Shown: positions 14,560 through 26,464 of the stretch, one piece after another | Position numbering within the stretch: the first letter of the stretch is position 1 | Layout of the letters: every line of letters begins with the position of its first letter | Assembly (NCBI GenBank): GCA_910589415.1 | Contig: OU342637.1 | Location: 32,146,162-32,210,161 of the forward strand | DNA from: Malachius bipustulatus | Taxonomy: Eukaryota > Arthropoda > Insecta > Coleoptera > Melyridae | Length of the DNA: 64,000 nt | Direction: 5' to 3' | Notes under the pieces: model-generated | What the model was told of the DNA's origin: nothing | What the model saw: only the letters and a program-made list of their open reading frames with translations | Databases searched by the model: none | Position numbers and translations under genes: made by a program

Positions 14560-15740
14560 GCAAATCGGTAAGTAACGACTCGTTAATTAATTAATCAATA
14601 TTTTTGCAAGGTCCGACTTGATAAGGTCGACTTATTGAGATTTGATTATGAAAATTAATTCTTTTTCCCGTTGGACAAAGTCTAGTCAGCTCCAATTTTT
14701 TTTTCAAGATCCAATTTGGCAATAACTGGTCCAGTCGGCTCGATTTTTTCTTTTTTTTTTGCAAGATCTGGTCAGTTTGAGTTTTTTTATTTCATTTCGT
14801 GAATTAAATATTTTGCAAAATCCGGTTGAATAAAGTCCGGTCATCTCCATTTTTTTACAGTGTCTTAGACAAAGTCCGTACTCGATTTTTTTTTGCATTT
14901 GCTTCAAACTTCTTAGCGCGATTGTCAAAATGTTGGGACAAAGCTAAGCAATTATTGCCTCCTTCCCTCTACCTCCCTCCTTCCTCTATCCATGTACATA
15001 CATAATAATTAACGCTCCAATAATAAAGCAATCTAAATAACAATAACAGTTAAATAAAAAACGTGTCGTTAACTAACAACTCGTTAACTATAGTGATTCG
15101 TTAAATTAATCAACAATTCTTTAACTGAATTTTCTGCTTTAAAAAGACCGAAATGAAAAAAAATTATCTAAACTAGCCCTCATGATCGAAAGCGCCCTCA
15201 AAATGTATTTTTTAACGATTTTTGAGTCTAATTTTTACACCAAAATAATCAAAAGCGCTATGCTTTCAGACTATTTTTGTTCAAAGATGTTCTTTTGTTG
15301 TTTTTTTTTTATTATTTTTGGACTTGATAATTATTATAGAAAGGGGCGATTTTATAAAAAGACAATTTTTTGTTTTTTCTTATAGCAAAAGGTGAAGGAA
15401 AAATTGAAAAATCTCTTTTTGGAACACTCTCTTCCTCTTCATGACATTTTAGGGCGGTAAATTCAAATTCAGAACGCTGGGACGAGTTTTGATTACGGGG
15501 GTTCCCAGAATAATCGACCGTAAAAATAAGGAGTGGTTGCTATAAAGATTCTAGGAACAGGCCGAAACGAGTTAAATTCTCTGGAATCCTGATCGAAAGC
15601 GCTCTAAAAATGCCGTTTTGACGGTTTTTGGGTCTAATTTCTCGCCAAAATACTCGAGGGCCACATTTTTATGATTAAGTTTTGGAACACTCCATGATGT
15701 TTTAGAGCACTATTTAGAGCGCAGGGATGAGTTTTTATTA
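14560..15740. repeat. Diverged tandem repeats
   Basis: From 14600 to about 14950, short units built on CAAGATCYGGTCAG followed by T-runs recur every 60-70 bp. From 15182 to 15740 a second, longer unit occurs twice: GATCGAAAGCGC at 15184 and 15592, TTTGGAACACTC at about 15417 and 15683. Both arrays are old and degraded. Confidence 0.5.
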
Positions 15741-16116
15741 TATTAATATACTATGTCCAAGATAAGAATAAACAGAGCATGGGGATCTCGGAAACCGTGG
15801 CAGATACAGGGTCGGGTTATTGGGATTGGGCAACCAAAAATTTTTGATTTTCGAATTGTGTATTAAGAAAAAATTTCAAGTTTAGTTTTTCCTATTTATT
15901 GACGTTTTCATTGAAGATTGGAAAAAACTGTCATTGCAATAAGTTATTCAAGCTTTATTTTCGCGATGTCAGTTTTTTTATTTGACGATTCATTTGCAGG
16001 GCCGGACTTAACTTAGATTTTTTAAATATGTGGTACATACCTGGGATTTTTTATTGCAAAAATGGAAAGGTAAATTAATTCTAAATTTATTTATATGCCA
16101 CACATGGTGGTTCAAA

Positions 16117-16139
16117 CGTGTTTCGGACATCATCAGTGT
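16117..16139 (-). ncRNA. Hammerhead-like RNA motif, relic
   Basis: On the minus strand CACTGATGATGTCCGAAACA and CG follow the CUGAUGA...GAAAC order, but stem II is too short to form. It is listed because it belongs with the three other sites. Confidence 0.25.
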
Positions 16140-16249
16140 AATTTCATCTCAATACTGATCTGTGTCCTTTTTAATAACTTCTTGGACTCGGCGGGTTGTA
16201 ATTATTGACGAGTAAGGTACCTAATACAAGTCCAACAGTGGGTATTATA

Positions 16250-16778
16250 TTCTTATTTTAAATGGGACACCCTGTATATTATTACATTTTCAGATTGTCC
16301 GAGAAAAACTAATAAAAACGATGTTTACAGTTCAAAATTGTACAGAGTGGTTTCTGAGTTATAAACAAATGAAAATCGCAATTTTCCATTTTCAATAAAA
16401 CAGCTTAGCTTCAAAACGGATCAAGATATCGAGAAACGGCTTACATATTATGTCCCTATCTTAACTTTTCACGTAGTATCATATTTTGCGGAGAAATTTC
16501 TGTACAATAAGTGATGAAAAATCAGCGATTTTTAAGAAAGGTAAAATTGAGCAAATTTTTCTTTATCACAGTAAAATAAATGAAAATTAAGGATAGGGTC
16601 ATGTAAGCCGTTTTCCGATATCTTGATCCAGTTTCAATCCAAGTTGCTTTGAAAATGATTTTCATTTGTTTATAACTCGTGTTACAAACTTGAACTATAA
16701 AACAATTTTTATTGCATTTTTTCGGGCAATCTGAAAATGTAACAATATACGCAGGGTGTCCTATTTAAAATAAGAAAG
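16250..16778. repeat. Foldback repeat, old copy
   Basis: Arms of about 240 bp are inverted. The left has GGGACACCCTGTATATTATT; the right has its counterpart ending GCAGGGTGTCC. The arms contain ACATTTTCAGATTG, GAGTTATAAACAAATGAAAA and ACGGCTTACAT. This is a diverged, shorter relative of the foldback at 34147-35001. Confidence 0.75.
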
Positions 16779-17361
16779 TTGATGGCAACTTACGGTTCAA
16801 AATGGTAGACTTCTACTCCTTCGTACACTTCTCCATACCTAAGTATAAAAATGCCCTAAGGTTTTCGCGCCTCACCCTGTAGGTAGATCGGCCAAATTCC
16901 CCTTTTTATAATTATAACGAGATCAAAAGAATATAAAATTATTATTTTTCTACATTTAATTTTTCACCGTCAATTATTAATAAAATAAATATTTGACGAT
17001 AATAATCATTCCACTTCCAACCCATTCAAATATTGTACTAAGGCAAATTAAAAGAAGCTGAATGAATCATCATCTAAAACACGCTCTAATTGAATGAATA
17101 AAAAGATTTATCGCATCATCATCTTATCCTTATCCCATTTACGAGCACCTGACTTTTCCCATACGCAGACTGCGACAATCCACCCCTTATTATACTGAAA
17201 GTCCGAGAACACAGAGCAAATTCTCGTTATTACACAAATTAGCGAGAGGTAAAACGAGAGTAGTCCGTACAGGGGTTAAATCAGACCTCCCTTCACCGTT
17301 AACGATCCGTCAGGATTGGCCATTTTCAGTTCCACCCTTATCAGAGACACGCCCCCGAAAC

Positions 17362-17389
17362 GTGCTGGCGCCAGAGCAAGCGCCAGCAC
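17362..17389. other. GC-rich hairpin upstream of rough
   Basis: Perfect 10-bp arms GTGCTGGCGC and GCGCCAGCAC enclose an 8-base loop and are followed by CAGCACCAGC repeats. It lies about 230 bp upstream of the ro start codon, in a locally GC-rich stretch that probably holds the promoter or 5' UTR. Confidence 0.5.
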
Positions 17390-17619
17390 CAGCACCAGCG
17401 TGAACATCACCGTGAAAAATCACAGATGAAGCTCAGCAGGAGCGCTCTCCCAGTTTGTTCTAGTCCTGCAAATAATAAATCGGTCCTGCTGAAGCGCTTC
17501 GGGGCAATTAGATTCTCGTTTTTTTAAGGCAATTACGCCTAATTTTTTCGTGCGTTATGATTCAAGCGCCCCGGTTCATTTCATTCAAATAGACAGGGTT
17601 GTCAAGTGTTGAGTGTGAA

Positions 17620-20600
17620 ATGAAGCCGTCCTCGCCGAGGGAGTTTTTCGAGAGGATTTACGGACATCTGGAAGGTGATAAGGCGTCGGAAAGTGATAAA
17701 GTCAAGAACGGGAAAGTTGAAGAGCTGCTGAAGAGCGATAAAAGCGAGGAGTTGGTGGCACCGATACCGATCCTACCGACCGCTTTGCCTTTTTTTCTTC
17801 CTTCTGCCGGTGGTCATCACGATCATCTCTCTGTTGCTACTGCTGCCGGATTATCCGCTTTTTGTAAGTTTGATTTATTTAATTTATTATTTTTATTATT
17901 AGTTATTAGATACCTATATACTTTCTCTCCTGGTGTTGGTTGTGTTCTTTCTAGTTTCTATTGGTGAGACTGATGAGTTGAAATTGCAGCGAAACGTCTG
18001 ATATTCTCTGATAAAATTTGTCATCCTTACTGTAATTAGATCTATCCGCCATTAGATAAAAATAGGTATATCTAGAAAGAGAAAGTTACTTTTCACTCTT
18101 AACGGCTGTATTCACTATTCACAAACAAATGTTATCATCAACTTTATTACGTAATGAATTAACAACAATCTCATTCTCATTCTAATATGATCGCATTAAT
18201 TTGTTTCGGGCTTTGCACCGGGTCGTAAAGCTTTGGGAATAGGTATATCTACTGAACTATGATGGGTAGAATGTTTGTTCCTATAGGAACAAATGAAACT
18301 ATGAAAGGTACTTTCGAGCTTGATTCAAAGGGGGATCTTCACTGGAAAGGTAGGAAGGACCACCAACCCAATGAAGATCTAACCGCGGTCCTGGTTATGC
18401 GTCCAGGGTCCTTTTCAAAATCGTCCTGCAAAAATTCCTGACTGAATATTTAAACAATAATAATTATGATCGAGATTTCGATCTGTAAAGGACGAGAAGT
18501 TTTTTTTTGTTTTTTCTTGCTTGAATTGTTTTGAATTTTCTTCTTTTTGCTGTGAAGAATTTGCCCATAACATACCAACTCAATATAAGTACTATTTATT
18601 TAAACTAAGTATAAATAAATATTTATTTATTTAAACTTATACAGGGTGATTCAAAATTCAGTGCAAAGATTTTAAGGGCGTATTTACCAGCCAAAAATAA
18701 GAAAATTATTTCATATAATCGTATGTCCTAACTTGCTTCGTTTTCTAGATACAGGGTGTAAAATTTAAAAAAAAATCGATATTATATTAATTACTCAAAA
18801 ACCTTTCAGCCGATTTAAATAAAATTTGGTAGGCGTATTTGTCGTTATAAGGAACTTCCTTTGATGGGAATAACATAAATTTATTAATTCCAGTGGCGTC
18901 TCAGGGGGCTACCGCTACCTACTTGAAACTTATAGGTAAAGTTATAAAATTATGGTACGCCACTGCTCTTTTGACAATTTATATTATTTTTAGATTAAGC
19001 GGTCAATAATGTAACTTTCTTGCCTCCTGAGCTTTACTCGTATCTAGCTTTCTTTCCCAGTAAAAAATAAAAATCTGTGCCAGGCCCTATTAAAACAAGT
19101 ATGTACATATAATAAACTCACATCGATTATTGAGATTCATTTAATTTAATTCAGGTAGCCCCCAGAGACGCCACTGGAATTAATAAATTCATGTTATTCC
19201 CATCAAAGGAATGCCCTTATGACAACAAATAAGCCTATAAAATTTTATTTAAATCGGCTGAGAGATTTTTGAGAAATTGATAAAAATCTTTTTTTTTAAT
19301 TTTTTTTTAAATTTTACCCCCTGTATCTACGTAACAAATCTACTGTAACAAAGCAAGTTAGGACATACGATTATATGGAAAAAACTTCTTATTTTTGGCT
19401 GGTAAATACGCCCTTAAAATCTTTGCACTGAATTTTGAATCACCCTGTATACCTTTACCTACGTCTTTTCCGGAAAAATAGATATTCCGAAAGAATTTCG
19501 AAAAATATTCATTTTTTCGATATCAATTGAAACTTTTTTATTTTCTCCTCGAAACTTTATTCAATTCAAATTTTTGAACATATTTTCATAAGTATAGGTC
19601 CAAAATTTTGATCTGATATGGCGAAAAAATCGTTTTTCGGTTCGAAAACTAAATAAATAGTTAACTAAACTAAAAATAAATAGTTAAATAACTTTCTAGA
19701 CTGGGTTATTAAATTTTGAACTGAGCCCACATGGGACGTAAAAGAAGCAGAAGAAGAATTAAAAAATAAAACTTTTTCTTCCTCCGTTCGTTCAGCGAAT
19801 TTTAGAAAAAATTCATTCGTTTTCATTAATCCAGTAGGACTTTATTGTATACAGAAAATTCAAATGATTCCTTCAAGAATCTTGAAGGATCTTTAAAATC
19901 ACGAATTTTAAAAGGAAGCTTGATTAAGAAAAAAATTTCAACCCTCTCCTGCTTAATAAGAATAAGTTTTGAGAAGAGGTAAAATTTAACTTTTTTTCTG
20001 AAACGGTTTGACATAAAAAAAAAAAAATTTGAAAATCAAAAAACCACCTAAAGGAATTTCTCTTGACTTTTTACCGACGCATCATTTTTAAGTAAAAACT
20101 TAGAGCATTTTTTTCTATTAGAAAAGGGCTAAAAGGGCCAAGGCAGAATTTTTTTCTTTATTTGAAAATCAGGCCTCGGTCTAAAAAAAAATAAAACGCA
20201 TTTAGGTATTACTCAGAAATGAATGAAGATTCTGAAATTAGGTAATTCTTATTTTAGGAAAAACAGAAAAACCAGTAGCGCACCATCTTTTTCTCAAAAA
20301 TCTCCTAGCTTAGCTAACAAAGGTCGGGTATAAAATAAATGATCTAAGTTACTTTTTACCATCGAAGGAGCGATTAAATTTGTTTTATCAATTTTTTTAC
20401 CGAATTTATCAAAAAATTATATTTTTTTGCTGACTAAATAGCTGGTTAAACCTGGAGACCATAAACACTAAAAGAAGAAAAAGAAAATTATTGTTTTTTT
20501 TTTTTGCAAAATTTATCCAAATAAATCCATCTAAAAACTTCAACGTCAGAGATTTAGAACTGAAAAAGAACAAAAAAACCCTTTTTTTGGTTCGAAAAAG

Positions 20601-23600
20601 TGACGTTATAGGTATCATCGTAATTTTTTTCTCTACTCCTATTCAATTATCCTCTGATGATCATTTCAGTTTAATAATGACTTAAACTCCTCTTGCGGTA
20701 ACATATAATAGACACACGCATAAAAATCAATCGCATAGCTCAGTGTGTGAAATAATAAAAGAAAAATCGCGAGTAAGAACCAATCACAGCTCGACAAGTA
20801 CATACAAAAAATCATTGCCATTCAAAAATCAACATGACGCAAAAATGCGAGCCGCGAGCAGGCTATAAAAGAGCGAGTGAAGAGTGCATGTATGGAAAAA
20901 ATATCGCCAAAACCAATAATCAAAATAATAATAATTATTATTATTATTAGTCGAACGTGTTCCATCCTAATAGCGTGGTGTATGTATATTATTAAATAAT
21001 ATAATATTTTTAAAACTGTTTTATGATGATTTTCTCATAAAGTCGTAGAGAAAATAGCGTCTTCGTCATCTCTATCTGTATAAAGAGTAAAATTTACGCA
21101 ACGGAACCTATCTATTGGAAAAGTTGCGTCCACATTATTGAAGAACGCCCCAAATTGCATAATAATTCAAAATGTAAAGGGGGTAAAGTAATTTGTGATT
21201 TGGGGCAATTTTTCTTGTACAGAGTGTCCCCTTCCCCCCTCGGAAGCAAACGGCCCACCTTTATATGGCTAAAAAACCAGACGTGATTTCTTTTTGAGAG
21301 ACAATTTTGAAAAAGGGCTCAGGCTGTCAACCCATTTTTGACATATCCAACATTCCAACCCAAGTCAAAATGTCTTATTTGAAGCGCATTGCGCATACGC
21401 ATACCGGGGATTCCGTCAAAATGCAACTTAATCGCTTGAATAGAAAATGACGAAAAGTACCTCGCTGAAACTGCGTGGGGAAGTTTCCGAGTTTTGGTAT
21501 TTCACCGTTTTTCCTATGATGGTTGACAAAAAAAAACTAAAAAAATTCGTGACAGAATCGATCCCCTTCTGTTAATTGGTACTTTCCACGTCAAATTCTG
21601 GAACTCTGTTTCGCGCATTTCTGTAATGGGTGCTAAAAAAATAATCCAGGATTTGCTTTGACAGTTTATAAATGACAGGTTGTCACTTTTCAGATTTATT
21701 AAGCTACTCGCGTAAAACTACTTTTATCTCTTATTTCTACACATGAATATCTAAGATAAAAACAAATCGCTCAACTGTAACAATATTGGACACTCTCCCT
21801 TAAATCGAACGACATAGGGTACCTGTATTACCGACACTGACGCTTACTTAATGTCGGTAATACAGGTACCCTATTAGAACGACAAGTGTTACAGCGCCCT
21901 TATGCGGCAATGGGTGACATTTATTGTTAACCAACATAATACTGCAAGCTTTATTATTTTTTGTAGTAATAATTCGGAATGGTAGAACCGATTTATTTGC
22001 GAAGAAAATTTTAAAGCGCCTCTAATATTGCGATTTTTTTACACATCAAGCAACAGCTTGAATGAAAGCACTACCAATTTCCAATAAAAAAAAGGTTAAA
22101 AAACTAGAAACACAAAATAAAAATTATGATTTTGTTCAATTGTATGTGAAAAGAAGCGAATAAAGAACATTTATATTTTCCTTCTCCGCTTCAATGCTTC
22201 AAAAGATATCCATCCGTATAGGTACAATGAAAATTTACACCGTCTCCATTATTGATTGATTGAAAATCGTTTTCGAAGTGGACGTGATTCCTTTGAACGA
22301 TTTGAGCTTTGAGCGAGCGTAAAAATATCGCACTTTTCTGTTATTTTATTATTTATTTTATTCTTTGACGCGTGAATACTTTCAGGGCGATCAGGTTTTA
22401 TTATCCAGACTTTGTTGCAATATTCCCCTATAATGTGGTCGTCCTCCGTCCAGATTCCGGATTCAGAAAAAGGTTTCACTTGCCTGTGATAGGGTTAAAT
22501 TGTTTCGTTGGTTCAAAAGAAAGTAGAAGTTCTATTATCGCTCATGAAGAAAAATGTAGCAAACTGACGACAGTCCTGGAATTCTCTACGGCTCTATGAG
22601 TGAGTATAAGGTGTACGATTCTACGACTCTACGAAAATCACTCTTGTTATACATGTGTCATGGTCTAAGGAGAGATAATTATAAGACACGATGATGAAAA
22701 TTGGCAGCCCTGTCCATCAAGAGCAGGCGGCGGGGCTTCAGATTCGGCAGGGGAATCACAGACACTTGCCCGATCCCACCCCCACTCTGACAATCTGACG
22801 TATCACCAGCACCACCACCGCCGCCGCCGCCACCGCGATGATGACAAACGACAAGGCACAGATTGCCGTCCGTCCAACTGGAACGTCCTAATCGCATCAT
22901 AATAATATTTTGCATTTCATATTGTGATGGAGTTATTCTGTGTATCTTCGGCTGTGAGAGACTCCGCACAATGGGACGTGCTGTCGTGGTCACGGAGGTG
23001 TTAAAATCCTCTTCCTGCAACTTCCTCCTCTCTTTCTTCTCCGTCTCCGAACACGCTCCGACGCCTTTATTTCATGCCGGATTGTGTTTCACAAAATGTT
23101 ACCGTTCACGTTTTATTATCGCGCGTCGATGTTGCGGCGAAATTCGTCTCTGGAGAGCGGGTTTTGTTTAATGTAAATTAAAATTGGATGAGTTACGGCC
23201 GGGAGAGTCCTCTGGAATAACGATTTTGTGTTTGTATGTTTATATACATTGGTACTAGGCGGACGATCCGGGGTCCAGTGATGCGATACCTATATCAGTG
23301 ATCTCTTCCAAGAAAAAACACTTATGTATTTTTTCTGTAATCCATAGCTATATGTTATATGGTTAAGTTTTAATGACATTTTTTGTTAGGATAAAAAATC
23401 TTTTTTACTAAAACGTTAGAAAAATTATCATTGATGTAAATCGAAACCGGAACAGGATAGTGATTAGTGAAACACGCAACGCAAATCTGAAGAATCATAC
23501 AGATGGATAGCTCCAACTCCAACTCGATGAGTAGTGCCCGATGGTTAAAGTAATGAGGGTGGTCATAATAAGCGGGAGCATATGTCGATATGCGTAGGGA

Positions 23601-26352
23601 TTCCGATTTCCGTCAATCACGTCATCTGTCGTCCTGTCTCCACGGTTCACACGGCCCTGCGTGGTCTTGGTCTAATTATGTGAAACACTCGGGGGTTTCA
23701 TCTCTTCGAGGTAATCGAGCGCAAGTCCTCCTTGTTACGGTAATATCATAATACCTAAACGATGGGGAGATTTTGCCTATATCGATATATAAGGATAATT
23801 TGAGCTTTATTCATACTAATCACTGCTTATAGAAATTTAATTCGCTATCAAGTATACCTATGAAAGATGGAAAATAATAACAGCAGCAAAAAATTAAATC
23901 AAAAAAACCATGTGGCTTTATTATTGATGGCGTAAATATCTGCCGAAATTCATTATCAGAAGTGGGATATATCTCTTTAATAGAGCAAAACATAAGGGAG
24001 ATTGACTGAGCTGCTAAAAAGGGGCTGATCACCTTTATTAAAAAAATGGGAAAGCTAAAATTAATAGTTTCCAAAATTCTGTGACGAACCACACCTACTG
24101 TTGCGACCAACTGCTTAAAGCCATGACCAAAAACAAGGTTGAGCCCTAGACGTTCTTATTGCATTCTTTTACAGCCTCTTCGACTATTTAAAAAGGCGTC
24201 TATCCTCGAAGGTGTCGCTGAGGGTACCGTGTTCGCCAGACTTGCGCAATATATGTACCAGTAACGCAATTTTCGTGAGCGAATAATGGAAAAAATAAGT
24301 ATAAATGGGAAGCTGAAGCGCACAATCTTTCTGCACAACCTGAAGCCCCAAAAATCGTGTTCCCCGACATTATTAGTGGCGCAAATATAAAAATTTATAT
24401 CAGAAGTGGGATAGCTCTGTAATACAGCAAGGGGCATAACGGGCTTAAAGAGGCTGATCACCTTTAATAAAAAAAAAAGAAAAATGATGGGAAAGCCAAA
24501 ATGAATTGTTTCCAAAAATTCTGTAACGATTCATTCCTTGTAACTTAAAGCCACGGCCAAAAAACAAGGTGAAGTCCTAAACATTCCTAATGGAACTCTT
24601 CTACAGCCTCTTTGGCTATTTAGAAAGCATTTTTTAGGGAGCATGGCAAGAAATTTTAGTACTATAAGGCCAGGACATACTTACCGGAAAACAGACAGAA
24701 AAATCTTCTCTGCGGCAAAATTTTGGGACAACTTTCATTCCAGAAACAGGGAGAATAAAACAAAAAAAATAATAACAGACAAAATGTTTGCAAAAGTCTC
24801 ATTTTTGAACATCTGGCGATTTTTTTTTATAAAACTGGTGACCTTTTTTGCTATATTATAACTCGATCAGCGTCTATCCTCGAATGTGTCGCTGAGGGTC
24901 CCATGTTCATCAAACTTGCGCAATGGGTGCCAGCGTGAATGAATTAAATAAATTTGTAATCAATAAAAGGACTATGATACTTTTGGTAATTTTTCCTTCC
25001 TAACAGGTAACAATGCATTGAATATATTAGCGAGCAAACACCCCCTTTAAATTTCCACCCTTTATAATCATTTATTAAAATGAAAAACGACGGCATTAAC
25101 AAAGTGTTACTATTAAGTATGATGGGCATTGCAGCAGGTATGATGAACGATTTGGACATATGTTCATCTCTCCATTGTCTAAATTAATATCCGCACCGAA
25201 TAAATAGCTAGCTAGCTATTGGCAGGAGGGATGGGGATAGAATACATGCATCAGGGGATGCTGATGCTGTGAAATCAATTTCCATGGTAATAATTTACAA
25301 TGTAATTATCACCTGGAAGATTCCCACAACTCACCTATTTGTTACCATCATGATGATGACTCTCCCTATGCTGCTCTAATCGGTTTGTTGCGTAGATGAG
25401 TTTTAAATTGGATATGCTATTCTGAAATATTATGGTAATTATTTATGACCGGGAATTTTCCATTAATTACAGTGGCGAGACGTCGGAGAAAAGAAGGACG
25501 ACCGAGGAGACAGCGCACGACTTTCAGCAGCGAGCAGACGCTACGTCTGGAGATCGAGTACCAGAGATCGGAATACATTAGCAGGGGGCGAAGGTGCGAG
25601 CTGGCCGAAGCGCTGAGACTCTCGGAGACGCAGATCAAGATATGGTTCCAGAACAGGAGGGCGAAGGATAAGAGGATTGAGAAAGCTCACATCGATCATC
25701 ATTATAGGTAAGTCTGCTTGGTCTTTGACTTTCGCTCTTAGTGTTGGTCTTGCACCAAAAGACTTTTGGTCTAGGTCTTGCACCAATAGACTTGATCTTG
25801 GTTGGTGTGGCACCAATTGACTTGATCTTGCTGTTGCAACAATAGACTTGGTCTTGCGGCAATAGTCTTGGTTTTGATTTTGTATCAACAGACTTGATCT
25901 TGGTCTTGCACCAATAGATTTGGGTACCACAACAAGACACCAAATGCTTCTTATAGGAGGGTTTCAATTTTGGATATTCTTACATAAGCTTCTGGATCAA
26001 TATCAAGACACTATGCTATCCAATATGGAGCACATGCCTCCATTCAACCATTAATTCTATAGTTCCTTGGGTTTTACTGTTTATAAAAACTGTACCAAGA
26101 CTTTGGGGGTTGAGGGTGGCGAAAAACATCCTTCTCAAATATGTGGAGGTTTTCATCAATTTCTTCTTTCTTTCAAGGAAAATACTGGAAGCTTTCCCAG
26201 GCAGCCTGTGTCCCTTATGTGTGGAGGGTCCTTGCTTGCACATAGCCCAAAATCTGCTGCAAGTGAACCAATTTTCCGGTCTTCAAGCAGGACAAAATGG
26301 TCAAGCTTCTTCGTACACGGGAACTAGTCAAAATGGTGGTGTTAACACTTAA
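17620..26352 (+). CDS. ro: Homeobox protein rough
   Basis: There are three exons: 17620-17863, 25473-25707 and 26178-26352. The introns are phase 1 and phase 2, and the phases agree, giving 217 residues. In Drosophila, Rough is a nuclear transcription factor required for photoreceptor R2/R5 patterning in the eye. The homeodomain is residues 92-151: [16 protein letters not shown]..., with Arg5, Phe8, Leu16, Trp48, Gln50, Asn51 and Arg53 in place. The stretch [18 protein letters not shown] is diagnostic of Rough. The N-terminus has the motif [14 protein letters not shown]. Exon 3 was chosen for its strong pyrimidine tract and matching phase (TTCTTTCTTTCAAG). It encodes a short Gln/Gly/Ser-rich tail with CPLC, well short of the roughly 350-residue fly protein. 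The ATG at 17620 is the first after an in-frame TAG at 17590. A polyadenylation signal follows at 26436. Confidence 0.92.
17968..17999 (+). ncRNA. Hammerhead-like RNA motif, degenerate
   Basis: CTGATGA is followed by a 4-bp stem (GTTG/CAGC, one G-U pair, 6-base loop) and GAAAC, matching the conserved hammerhead core order CUGAnGA-stem II-GAAA. The outer GAC/GTC pairing closes it only weakly. No complete stem III with a cleavage triplet is seen. It is one of four related sites in the window. Confidence 0.35.
18640..19449. repeat. Foldback element with TA-CAGGGTG ends
   Basis: The left end is TACAGGGTGATTCAAAATTC and the right is its reverse complement ending CACCCTGTA. Arms of over 300 bp pair across an asymmetric centre that contains the paired GTGGCGTCTC/GAGACGCCAC. 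TA occurs at both edges, consistent with a TA target. No coding sequence is present. Confidence 0.85.
19450..21814. other. AT-rich intronic sequence of rough
   Basis: Long A and T runs with no element boundaries I can define. A TATAAAAG box-like word near 20863 and an ATT/AAT run near 20925-20950 are the only local features. Confidence 0.35.
21815..21876. mobile_element. 62-bp hAT-like miniature insertion
   Basis: The element is bounded by perfect 8-bp direct repeats GAACGACA (21807-21814 and 21877-21884). It is almost entirely two inverted arms, TAGGGTACCTGTATTACCGA..., pairing perfectly for 22-23 bases around a 15-base loop; the right side carries three extra bases (TTA). The terminal TAGGG and ACCTGTATTACCG match the ends of the larger element at 47381-49484. 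Confidence 0.8.
23870..24910. repeat. Diverged tandem repeat, about 460-bp unit
   Basis: Two units can be aligned (about 23880-24220 and 24340-24640) by ATCAGAAGTGGGATA, GGCTGATCACCTTTA and ACTTAAAGCCA.GRCCAAAAA. The phrase GTCTATCCTCGAA.GTGTCGCT recurs at about 24199 and 24872. The copies are well diverged and non-coding. Confidence 0.6.
25740..25925. repeat. Degenerate minisatellite in rough intron 2
   Basis: Units of roughly 25-30 bp built from TTGCACCAATAGACTTGRTC recur about seven times just after the homeobox exon. The frames read through it are artefacts of the repeat. Confidence 0.6.
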
Positions 26353-26435
26353 TTACCTTCTTAGTTATTGTAAAATATATAAGCCGATCATGTAATATAA
26401 TAGATATGTACTTAATATATTCGTTCTATGTAAAA

Positions 26436-26441
26436 AATAAA
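26436..26441 (+). terminator. Polyadenylation signal of rough
   Basis: AATAAA lies 84 bases after the ro stop codon and about 30 bases before the start of a satellite array. Confidence 0.6.
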
Positions 26442-26464
26442 GACGTTTCATTGATTGATCATTG

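Larger units (their letters stand above)
17864..25472 (+). other. Large first intron of rough
   Basis: This 7.6 kb phase-1 intron runs from TTTT|GTAAGT to ATTAATTACAG. It holds a hammerhead-like motif (17968), a foldback (18640-19449), a 62-bp hAT-like miniature (21815) and a diverged tandem repeat (23870-24910). The parts at about 20700-23800 are less repetitive and include a GCC/ACC trinucleotide run near 22805-22836. Nothing further can be assigned there. An enhancer role is possible but not shown. Confidence 0.8.

Noticed and set aside
22679..23171. Frames on both strands with a glycine run
   Set aside because: The glycine run comes from a GCC/ACC trinucleotide repeat; no domain or splice support, and it lies inside the rough intron.
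25541..25967. Minus-strand frames rich in KTK/PRS repeats
   Set aside because: They are antisense shadows of the homeobox exon and of the adjacent minisatellite.
26067..26327. Alternative 86-codon frame over rough exon 3
   Set aside because: Its phase requires the acceptor at 26061, which has a poor pyrimidine tract; the 26177 acceptor is much stronger and fits the exon 2 phase.
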